Assembly: GCA_964510955.1 (NCBI GenBank)
Contig: CAZEDW010000073.1
Span: 1-6,971 of the forward strand
Direction: 5' to 3'
DNA from: JAFLCM01 sp964510955
Lineage (GTDB): Bacteria > Planctomycetota > Phycisphaerae > Phycisphaerales > UBA1924
Length of the DNA stretch: 6,971 nucleotides
This document shows, piece by piece, positions 1 to 4,750 of this stretch; within the stretch, counting starts at the first letter, position 1; each line of letters begins with the position of its first letter. The translations under genes and the position numbers were made by a program. A model generated the notes under the pieces. The model saw only the letters and a list, made by a program, of their open reading frames with translations. It did not search any database and was not told the origin of the DNA.

Positions 1-158
1 CGGGGGCGGGGGCGGGCGGGGGAAAGGGGCCGCTGCGCTGGATGGGGTTCAACAACGCGGTACGGGTGGTGCGGGTGGATGATGCGTCCAAGGCTTCTCG
101 GTACAGCTATCTGGTGCAGCGGGATGAGGGGGTGGAGCTACCTGGGCACCGAGAGTGA
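1..158 (+). CDS. 3' end of an unrecognised protein-coding gene (5' part outside the window)
   Basis: An open frame runs from the left edge (codons starting at base 3) to a TGA at 156-158. The visible C-terminus is a Gly/Ala-rich stretch (GAGAGGGKG) followed by a mixed hydrophobic/charged segment, LRWMGFNNAVRVVRVDD, then SKASRYSYLVQRD, ending in PGHRE. The alternation of V/R/Y with acidic residues looks like real beta-rich protein rather than a shadow frame, and the frame is open throughout the visible part. The first ATG in the window is at 42-44, but the frame is open upstream of it, so the gene more likely begins outside. I do not recognise the family. With only about 50 residues no function can be assigned. 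The GGGGGC repeats that encode the Gly-Ala stretch also form a G-quadruplex motif. Confidence 0.5.
   Translation, partial: GAGAGGGKGPLRWMGFNNAVRVVRVDDASKASRYSYLVQRDEGVELPGHRE
2..22 (+). other. G-quadruplex-forming motif
   Basis: Four G-runs of 5, 5, 3 and 5 bases are separated by single C residues. This fits the canonical G3+N1-7 quadruplex pattern with one-base loops, usually the most stable class. It lies inside the Gly-Ala-encoding part of the partial gene, so it may simply reflect codon choice for Gly/Ala in a GC-rich genome. Confidence 0.5.
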
Positions 159-300
159 GGTGCGGGGAATGGGTGGGGCTCCAGTGATCCGTGTCGACTG
201 CTGGCAAACTGCTTGGCTGCCTTGTGCGCCATTCGGCACTTGAGACCGGCGGGCGATCGTTGCCAGACGCGGAGCGCCTGGCCAGGGGCCTCATTGTTTT

Positions 301-447
301 GATCGCTCGTGAAGCGAGCGATCGAGCCGGTCTTGGCAGCGGGTGGCCCCGAGCGGGTCGGGCGCCCGTTTCACGGGCTTGATGATCACGGTGATCGGTC
401 CCAGCGGCTGCGCCGCTGGCAACCATTGCTCGGCCCGCTTCGCGGGC
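301..447. repeat. Cluster of four short perfect hairpins plus a near-palindrome
   Basis: There are four perfect inverted repeats with small loops. The first is at 301-323, with stem GATCGCTCG/CGAGCGATC and loop TGAAG. The second is at 364-378, with stem GCCCG/CGGGC and loop TTTCA. The third is at 401-419, with stem CCAGCGGC/GCCGCTGG and loop TGC. The fourth is at 433-447, with stem GCCCGC/GCGGGC and loop TTC. A fifth near-palindrome, GATCAC-G-GTGATC, lies at 383-395. None is followed by a T-tract on either strand, so they do not look like intrinsic terminators. The loops are alike (TTC, TGC, TTTCA, and TGAAG, which contains GAA, the complement of TTC), while the stems differ in sequence but stay perfectly paired. 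Confidence 0.65.
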
Positions 448-465
448 GGGATGCGGGATCGACAC

Positions 466-474
466 GGAGGTGAT
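466..474 (+). promoter_or_regulatory. Perfect Shine-Dalgarno-like sequence with no well-spaced start
   Basis: GGAGGTGAT matches the full complement of the bacterial 16S rRNA 3' end. The nearest in-frame starts for the downstream gene are GTG 492 and ATG 510, which are 21 and 39 bases beyond GGAGG, too far for normal use. The ATG at 473 is too close and opens a frame that looks like a shadow. It may be coincidental, part of a 'CACGGAGG' repeat-like word, or act after RNA folding. Confidence 0.25.
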
Positions 475-509
475 GCGGCAGCCTGGAAATCGTGCGTCTA
501 CAGTCCTCC

Positions 510-1004
510 ATGCCCACCGACGCCGAACTCCTCGCGTCGTATCTCGCGGACCGCGATGTGGCGTGCCCGGGGTGTGGGTACAACCTCAGAGGATCAAGCG
601 GTACTTGTTGCCCAGAATGCGGGGCACCGCTCGGATTCTCGCTGGGGCAAACCGCAATCCACCGGCGTGAGCTCTGGCTGATCCGCTCGGCGTTGATCGT
701 GCTGGTGGTTCATGCGGGAGTTCAACTGGTGGGCGGCACGGTCAACTTGGTGCGGGTATTGAGTTACCCCGGACGTATCGACTGGCTGTACTGTGGGACC
801 GTATTGGTGAGCAGCCTTGCGTGTCTCGGAGTCGCCTCCGTCGCGGGTTGGCTGCTTGTCCGCAGCCGGCGCATCGGCCTGTCATCAGGACGCCAAATGT
901 ACGTTGTATTCCTGAAGCTCCTGGCAGTTTTGGTCGTGGTGTACCTCGGGAGTGAGTTTCTGCTCTTGGGTGGTTCTTATTTGCTTGCGTGGATGCTCCA
1001 GTAG
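510..1004 (+). CDS. Small membrane protein with N-terminal double-CxxC zinc ribbon
   Basis: This 164-residue protein of unknown function has a clear two-part layout. Near the N-terminus there is a zinc-ribbon pair, CPGCGYNLRG at about residues 19-28 and CPEC at about 34-37. The four cysteines (19, 22, 34, 37) should bind one zinc ion. The rest is hydrophobic: one membrane span at about 56-81, a second at about 92-117, and a long hydrophobic C-terminal stretch at about 130-164 that could be one or two spans, with positive residues (RSRR) between spans 2 and 3. I associate this ribbon-plus-membrane design with planctomycete proteins; the function is unknown. ATG 510 was preferred over GTG 492, which would add six residues. 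No good Shine-Dalgarno sequence lies close to either. The stop lies 47 bases before the chosen SpoVR start, or overlaps SpoVR by 16 bases if that gene starts at GTG 989, so the two may be co-transcribed. Confidence 0.75.
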   Translation: MPTDAELLASYLADRDVACPGCGYNLRGSSGTCCPECGAPLGFSLGQTAIHRRELWLIRSALIVLVVHAGVQLVGGTVNLVRVLSYPGRIDWLYCGTVLVSSLACLGVASVAGWLLVRSRRIGLSSGRQMYVVFLKLLAVLVVVYLGSEFLLLGGSYLLAWMLQ

Positions 1005-1051
1005 GCATCGAATTCCCTGCCCGTGTCAGCATTCGACCGATACCTTTCCCC

Positions 1052-2611
1052 GTGCCCTCCCGCCGCACCAACACCGACCTGCCCCCCGAGCTCCGGGCCC
1101 ACATGGACCGGATCAAGGCCAAGGCCGTCGAGCTCGGGCTCGACTTCTATGAAGTCGTCTTTGAAGTTCTCGACTTCGGGACCATGAACCAGATCGCCGC
1201 CTACGGCGGGTTCCCCGTCCGGTACCCGCACTGGAAATGGGGCATGGAGTTTGAGTCGCTCTCCAAGCGCGACGCGTACGGCCTGGGGCGCATCTACGAG
1301 ATGGTCATCAACAACGACCCCTGCTACGCCTACCTGCAGGAGTCCAACAGCGTCACCGACCAGAAACTCGTGATGGCCCATGTGTACGGGCACGCGGACT
1401 TCTTCAAGCACAACGCGTGGTTCGCCAAGACCGACCGCAAGATGATGAACACGATGGCCAACCACGCCACGCGCGTGCAGCGGCACATCGAGCGGCAGGG
1501 GCAGGACGCGGTGGAGTCGTTCCTGGACTCGTGCCTGAGCCTGGAGCACCTGATCGACCCGTACTCGGTGTTCGGCGGCGCCCCCGCCCCCGGAGGCGAC
1601 GAGGCCGGTCGCGCGGCGGCGGGGCGGGCGCCGTTTGTGCCGTCCAAGCTGCCGGCCAAGGGGTACATGGACCCGTTCGTCAATCCGCGCAGCGTGATGG
1701 AGGAAGAGAAGAAGAAGTTCGAGGCCGAGCGCAAGGCCGCCCGGGGTCGCACGCCGGAGCGCCCGACGCGGGACGTGCTGCTGTTCCTGATGCGGTTCGC
1801 CCCGCTGGAGGACTGGCAGCAGGACATCCTGTCGATCATCCGCGACGAGTCGTACTACTTCGCGCCGCAGGCGATGACCAAGGTGATGAACGAGGGGTGG
1901 GCGACGTACTGGCATTCCAAGCTGATGACCGAGCACTTTTTGGAGGCCAGCGAGATCGTGGACTACGCCGAGCAGCACTCGGGGGTGGTGCACATGCCCG
2001 CCGGCGGGTTCAACCCGTACAAGATCGGCGTGGAGATGTTCAAGGACATCGAGCGGCGCTGGAACGCCGGTCAGCACGGGCCGGCGTGGGAACGGACCGA
2101 GCAGCTCGGGGCCCGCGAGCGCCACGACGACCGGTCGATGAAGGGGCGCGAGAAGATCTTCGAGGTGCGGCGGATCTACAACGACGTGAACTTCATCGAC
2201 GAGTTTCTGACTGAAGAGTTCGTCGAGAAGCACCGCATGTACCGCTACCGTCGCGACCCGCAGACCGGGCAGGTGCGGCCCGTGTCACGCGACTTCAAGC
2301 AGGTGAAGCAGGCGCTGCTCTACCGCATCACCAACATGGGCCAGCCGTTCATCTACGTGGTGGACGCGAACTATCTGAACCGGGGCGAGCTGTACCTGGC
2401 GCACCAGTGGAACGGCCTGGACATCGACCTGTCCAAGGCGGGCGAGGTGCTGCGGAATCTCCGCGTGGTGTGGGGACGCCCGTGCCACGCGCAGGTGCGG
2501 ATCGACGACCAGCAGTATCTCCTGAGCTGCTCGGACCCCGAGCCGTCGACGCCGGTGAAGAAAGAGAAGATCACCGACTCGACGCCCAAGCCGGCGAACG
2601 TGCTGGAGTAG
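1052..2611 (+). CDS. spoVR: SpoVR family protein
   Basis: This is a SpoVR/YcgB-family protein of 519 residues, close to the roughly 470-510 usual for the family. Recognisable blocks are YPHW at about 58-61, EMVINNDPCYAYL at about 83-95, the family signature HVYGHADFFKHN at about 110-121, MNEGWATYWH at about 279-288 and FNPYKIG at about 320-326. The histidines in the YGH and WATYWH blocks are the likely key residues. A charged, Ala/Gly/Pro-rich linker (about 175-240) joins the N-terminal block to the second conserved part. The molecular role is not settled. In Bacillus the family is linked to spore cortex formation, and in enterobacteria ycgB is linked to stress and stationary phase, often alongside PrkA kinase and DUF444 genes. 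Neither partner lies in this window. GTG 1052 was chosen because it gives an N-terminus like relatives. GTG 989 would add 21 residues and overlap the upstream gene, and ATG 1103 would cut into conserved sequence. No start has a clear ribosome-binding site. C-terminal residues from about 495 are Lys/Pro-rich and probably disordered. Confidence 0.93.
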   Translation: MPSRRTNTDLPPELRAHMDRIKAKAVELGLDFYEVVFEVLDFGTMNQIAAYGGFPVRYPHWKWGMEFESLSKRDAYGLGRIYEMVINNDPCYAYLQESNSVTDQKLVMAHVYGHADFFKHNAWFAKTDRKMMNTMANHATRVQRHIERQGQDAVESFLDSCLSLEHLIDPYSVFGGAPAPGGDEAGRAAAGRAPFVPSKLPAKGYMDPFVNPRSVMEEEKKKFEAERKAARGRTPERPTRDVLLFLMRFAPLEDWQQDILSIIRDESYYFAPQAMTKVMNEGWATYWHSKLMTEHFLEASEIVDYAEQHSGVVHMPAGGFNPYKIGVEMFKDIERRWNAGQHGPAWERTEQLGARERHDDRSMKGREKIFEVRRIYNDVNFIDEFLTEEFVEKHRMYRYRRDPQTGQVRPVSRDFKQVKQALLYRITNMGQPFIYVVDANYLNRGELYLAHQWNGLDIDLSKAGEVLRNLRVVWGRPCHAQVRIDDQQYLLSCSDPEPSTPVKKEKITDSTPKPANVLE

Positions 2612-2703
2612 CCCGCCCCCCCGGGGGGGGACAAGAGACGACGAGCCGGCAAGGGCGCGGAGAGCCATCGAAGAGGATCACGGGGCGACCAGATCGTGTG
2701 ATC
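2612..2703. terminator. Convergent intergenic gap with C7/G8 palindrome and a small inverted repeat; possible bidirectional terminator
   Basis: The SpoVR gene and the minus-strand HhH gene end facing each other 90 bases apart. Just after the SpoVR stop lies C7 (2616-2622) directly followed by G8 (2623-2630), able to fold as a very GC-rich stem. A second inverted repeat, GATCAC (2676-2681)/GTGATC (2698-2703), overlaps the HhH stop codon. Neither is followed by a T-tract, so the terminator role is inferred only from the convergent position. Confidence 0.3.
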
Positions 2704-3466
2704 AGCGGCGGGCGGCGGCGGTCTTCTTCGCGCTCCCGGCCCCCCCCCCGGACCCGCCCCCGGACCCGCCCCCGGACCCTGTCCCAGCCCCCGCGGTTGC
2801 GCGCGGCTTCTTGCGGGCTTCTTCGTCGGCGCGGCGCGCCGGCCTGGCGGCGGGCTTGACCTCGGTGGTCGGGTCCTCGGACCAGGCCTGCAGAAGCAGG
2901 AAGGTCTGCAGCGCGTCCTCGTGCTTGACGTGGCGCTCGAGGATGCCCTGGGCCGAGGCCGCGTCGGTGCCTTCCTCGACCACGCCGGCGCCGGTCAGCT
3001 TTTCCAGCATGCGTTCGTCGACGGGCATGTGGTGGGACTGCAGGACGATGAGCTGCCAGCGGGCGGCGGCGAAGGGGGGGATGCCGCTGAGGCTTTCAAT
3101 GTACTTGGCCGCGTCGCGCTTGCTCAGCTTCATCGCGGGCTCGAGCGTGACGTTGTGCTCGCGCTTGTAGATGTCGGTGAGGGCGGCGTGCAGGCGGACG
3201 GCGCGTTCGTCGGCGCGGGGGTAGAGCTTGCCCAGGACCGCCGTCACCTCGGGGGCGCGGGCGACGCGGAGGTCATTGAAATCGACGAAGCTCTCCTTGA
3301 TGCGCTTCAGCGCCGCCTCGGCCTTGGCGCCGGTGGCGTCCCACATCAGGAGCGACAGGACGAGCTCGTCCAGGGGCGGGTGGGGCGCCGGGGCGGCCGG
3401 CTCGTAGCGGCCCTTGATCTTGCGGAGCAGGGCGTTGAGGTTCTTGGCGTGGTCGGCGGTGCTCAT
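2702..3466 (-). CDS. Endonuclease III-like helix-hairpin-helix protein, apparently lacking the lyase lysine and iron-sulfur cluster
   Basis: This 254-residue protein is built like the HhH-GPD DNA glycosylase fold. Residues about 32-57 (LDELVLSLLMWDATGAKAEA) align with the endonuclease III segment FELLIAVLLSAQATD. Residues about 126-157 match the hairpin and catalytic region: LSGIPPFAAA against LPGVGRKTA, then MPVDERML against IAVDTHIF. The catalytic aspartate is kept (D150), but the lysine nucleophile of bifunctional enzymes is replaced, apparently by F132, and the hairpin glycines are partly lost (GIPP). There are no cysteines at all, so no 4Fe-4S loop. Residues about 203-254 form a basic Ala/Arg/Lys tail with a Gly-Ser linker (226-245) ending in KKTAAARR. 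It could be a glycosylase without lyase activity, a DNA-binding protein, or a non-catalytic relic. The ATG at 3466 was chosen because the upstream in-frame extension is Pro/Arg-rich with no fold. The ribosome-binding site is weak. It follows rbfA after 140 bases. Confidence 0.8.
   Translation of the reverse strand: MSTADHAKNLNALLRKIKGRYEPAAPAPHPPLDELVLSLLMWDATGAKAEAALKRIKESFVDFNDLRVARAPEVTAVLGKLYPRADERAVRLHAALTDIYKREHNVTLEPAMKLSKRDAAKYIESLSGIPPFAAARWQLIVLQSHHMPVDERMLEKLTGAGVVEEGTDAASAQGILERHVKHEDALQTFLLLQAWSEDPTTEVKPAARPARRADEEARKKPRATAGAGTGSGGGSGGGSGGGAGSAKKTAAARR
2732..2791 (-). repeat. In-gene tandem Gly-Ser repeat with C10 homopolymer and G-quadruplex potential on the coding strand
   Basis: On the plus strand the unit CCGGACCCGCCC and close variants repeat at 12-base spacing, encoding SGGGSGGGSGGG near the C-terminus of the HhH protein. 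It includes an uninterrupted run of ten C at 2740-2749. The coding strand therefore carries many G-runs at short spacing, a strong quadruplex pattern, in a segment also prone to slippage during replication and to sequencing error. Confidence 0.65.
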
Positions 3467-3481
3467 GGGGTTCTCGGAAGA

Positions 3482-3520
3482 TTCACCGCGGGGACGCGGA
3501 GGTCGCTGAGGGTACGAGGC
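3482..3520. repeat. Degenerate purine-rich intergenic repeat, copy 1
   Basis: In the 140-base gap between rbfA and the HhH gene, the plus strand carries a run of 'CGCGGAG'-like words: GGGGACGCGGAGG at 3491-3503, then TCGCTGAGGG and TACGAGG. It resembles 4419-4440 in the next gap, sharing GGGGA, CGCGGAG and a terminal GAGG in the same order and on the same strand. I recall similar 'CACGGAGG' strings between genes in planctomycetes and other environmental phyla. That comparison is from memory. Confidence 0.4.
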
Positions 3521-3606
3521 ATGGGGAGCTGGGAGCCGTGGGGTCGGGGCCTGGTCCGTGGGGTCGGGGGTCGGGGAATCAGCGCGATCGCCGCGCCGGT
3601 CCTCGA

Positions 3607-4011
3607 TCAATCCTCATTCTTCTCACCTTCCGCGTTTTCCGCTTCTCCGGCTTGATTTCTCTCTTCACGCTCGCGCCGGGCCATGTCCAGGGCCTGGAGC
3701 ACGCCGGCCTGCTTCTTCAGGCCCTCGTCGAGGCGGAACTGAAGCTCGGGCATCTTGTGCATCTCGATGCGGTCGGCGACGCGGCGGCGGATGTGACGGG
3801 CGGCGGCGCGCAGCGCGGGGAGGGCGCGGCTCTCCTTGTCGTGGGGCAGGACGCTGACGTGGGCGAGCGCGAGGGTCAGGTCGCTGTCGATCGTCACGCT
3901 GGTGACGGTCAGCATCAGGCCGCTCAGGCGCGGGTCGGCCAGGCCCTCGGTCAGGACCTCCTGCACGGCGCGACGGATGACCTCGGCGACTTGCTCGGAT
4001 CTGCGGCTCAT
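3607..4011 (-). CDS. rbfA: Ribosome-binding factor A (RbfA)
   Basis: RbfA binds the free 30S subunit and helps mature the 5' end region of 16S rRNA. It is needed for efficient growth in the cold in bacteria where it has been studied. The 134 residues match the family's usual length of about 110-135. Visible family blocks are an N-terminal helix (SEQVAEVIRRAVQEVL, about 5-20), DPRL at 26-29, the strand LMLTVTSVTIDSDLTLALAHVSVL (about 32-55), and ALRAAARHIRRRVADRI (about 66-82) leading to MPELQFRLDEGL (about 87-98). Together these give the KH-type fold. The last 20 or so residues (REREERNQ onward) are an acidic, Glu/Asn-rich disordered tail. Its ATG overlaps the stop of the upstream DUF503 gene by four bases (ATGA on the minus strand), a sign of translational coupling. 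The order infB-ylxP-rbfA supports the call. Confidence 0.95.
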   Translation of the reverse strand: MSRRSEQVAEVIRRAVQEVLTEGLADPRLSGLMLTVTSVTIDSDLTLALAHVSVLPHDKESRALPALRAAARHIRRRVADRIEMHKMPELQFRLDEGLKKQAGVLQALDMARREREERNQAGEAENAEGEKNED

Positions 4012-4415
4012 GCGGCGTCTCCCTCCACCTGGCGGGCGATGCGGTCGATGCCGTCGGCCATGCGGGCGGTCTCTTCGTCGCTCCAGCCGGGGTGACCGTT
4101 CTGGTCCAGGTCGCTGGGTGGGAGCTGGTCCTGGTGAACGATGGTGCGCTCGCAGCGGCCCAGCTCGGCGTCGCGGAGCTGGCGGAGCTTTTCGGTCACG
4201 CGGTCGAGCACGCCGCCGGCGTAGGCGACGTCGGTTGAGACCATGCACAGGGCCAGCTCGGCCCGGCAGTGCTCGTCAAGGGCGCCGACCTCCGCGACAG
4301 AGACCATGTGGTCGTGGTGCAGCTTGTCTTTCACAGAGCGCACCACAGCCCGCTTGTCCTTGAGCGACTGGGCGCCGCGGATGATGAGCTCGAACTGGAG
4401 CAGGGCGATAAACAC
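4008..4415 (-). CDS. ylxP: DUF503 family protein (YlxP-like)
   Basis: This is a 135-residue DUF503 protein. The N-terminal part (about 1-93) follows the family plan: a starting strand FIALLQFELIIRGAQSLKDKR (about 2-22), where SLKDKR is the family hallmark, then VSVAEVG at about 38-44, a strand rich in hydrophobic residues at about 52-60 (AELALCMVS), and a helix to ERTIV at 89-93. Bacillus YlxP is about 92 residues, so this protein carries an extra tail of about 40 residues (from HQDQLPP) that is polar and then helical (TARMADGIDRIARQV). The function is not firmly known; its place between infB and rbfA suggests a role in ribosome maturation or translation. The start is GTG at 4415, because the next residues align with the N-terminus of relatives. 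No clear Shine-Dalgarno sequence precedes it. It probably shares a transcript with rbfA. Confidence 0.9.
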   Translation of the reverse strand: MFIALLQFELIIRGAQSLKDKRAVVRSVKDKLHHDHMVSVAEVGALDEHCRAELALCMVSTDVAYAGGVLDRVTEKLRQLRDAELGRCERTIVHQDQLPPSDLDQNGHPGWSDEETARMADGIDRIARQVEGDAA

Positions 4416-4440
4416 AGGGGGAACGCGGAGAGCCCGGAGG
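4413..4440. repeat. Degenerate purine-rich intergenic repeat, copy 2
   Basis: Just upstream of ylxP (plus-strand reading) the words CACAGGGGGAACGCGGAG and AGCCCGGAGG follow one another. GGGGAACGCGGAG here pairs with GGGGACGCGGAG in copy 1 at about 3491-3502. The end of this copy runs into the 11-base tandem repeat. Confidence 0.4.
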
Positions 4441-4744
4441 AATCAGAGAGGAATCAGAGAGGGCATTGGGTTAGGAACAGAATCGATCGGGCGGCTCTGG
4501 GTGGACTGAATCTCTCCTAAAGGACTCGGAGGAGAATGGAGAGTGAACCCGGGGTGGTTTTTTCAGCCATGACTTCGAACGCGGCTGCGCGAGAAGCCCG
4601 CGGGTTGAGGGCCGAGCACAAACGGCAGGGGAACGAAAAAAGTGCGGGATGCGAGGAATCCGGGGACACACTGATTCACTAACTCCAATCCCAGATCCCA
4701 ACTCAGGTACTTCTCTGCCTTCTCTGAGTCTTCCGAGTTCAATC
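4416..4744. other. 329-base gap between infB and ylxP, purine-rich with repeats, no gene seen
   Basis: This stretch is visibly less GC-rich than the flanking genes and has no credible coding frame. The frames crossing it are shadow-like (Arg/Ser-rich) or extensions of the infB antisense. It holds an 11-base tandem repeat (4437-4462), an inverted repeat TCTCCT (4513-4518)/AGGAGA (4530-4535), T6 on the plus strand near 4557 and A6 near 4637. The A6 is a T-tract for minus-strand transcripts, but I find no strong GC stem just before it, so I do not call a terminator. I see no convincing promoter, though one for ylxP-rbfA could lie here. Confidence 0.5.
4437..4462. repeat. Tandem 11-base direct repeat, two full copies and a partial third
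   Basis: The unit GAGGAATCAGA occurs at 4437-4447 and 4448-4458 without mismatch, followed by GAGG at 4459-4462. It sits a few bases upstream of the ylxP start. The related word GAGGAATC recurs at about 4653, in the same gap. Confidence 0.75.
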
Positions 4745-4750
4745 TCAGAG
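4711..4750 (-). repeat. Degenerate purine-rich intergenic repeat, copy 3 (inverted)
   Basis: Read on the minus strand this is ACTCGGAAGACTCAGAG followed by AAGGCAGAGAAG, the same 'CxCGGAGGACxCxGAG' rhythm as copies 1 and 2 but in the opposite orientation. It begins within the last codon of infB and runs on past the stop. It may be a diverged member of the same family or simple purine bias. Confidence 0.3.

Larger units (their letters stand above)
159..509. other. Intergenic region without a convincing gene, rich in inverted repeats
   Basis: About 350 bases separate the partial left gene from the zinc-ribbon gene. Short open frames exist on both strands, but they are Arg/Pro/Ala/Ser-rich and show no recognisable motif. 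I see no tRNA-like clover-leaf and no convincing -35/-10 pair. The region carries a cluster of perfect short hairpins (listed separately) and a 7-base word, CTGGCAA at 201-207 and 416-422, with its exact complement TTGCCAG at 260-266. AGACCGGC at 243-250 is also complementary to GCCGGTCT at 326-333. A structured RNA, a leader for the downstream gene, or plain palindromic filler DNA are all possible. Confidence 0.5.

Noticed and set aside
191..382. Short plus-strand frame (63 codons, GTG start) in the left intergenic region
   Set aside because: No ribosome-binding site, no motif, and it runs through two hairpins; composition looks random for the GC content.
301..447. Hairpins considered as intrinsic terminators or as integron attC sites
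   Set aside because: No T-tract follows any hairpin on either strand, and I find no GTTRRRY/RYYYAAC core pair or integrase gene.
301..447. Hairpin cluster considered as a CRISPR array
   Set aside because: The stems differ from unit to unit, spacing is irregular, and there are no cas genes.
1417..2214. Plus-strand frame of 265 codons inside SpoVR
   Set aside because: Arg/Gly/Ala-rich out-of-frame shadow; the SpoVR frame carries all conserved blocks.
977..2233. Open frame of 418 codons on the minus strand, opposite SpoVR
   Set aside because: His/Arg/Val/Leu-rich antisense shadow of a clear SpoVR gene, with no motif of its own.
2921..3655. Plus-strand frame of 244 codons opposite the HhH gene
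   Set aside because: Antisense frame of Gly/Val/Asp/Leu-rich composition; the minus frame shows endonuclease III-like blocks.
4620..4660. A6 (T6 on the minus strand) near 4637 as an infB terminator
   Set aside because: No stable GC stem directly precedes the T-tract on the minus strand.
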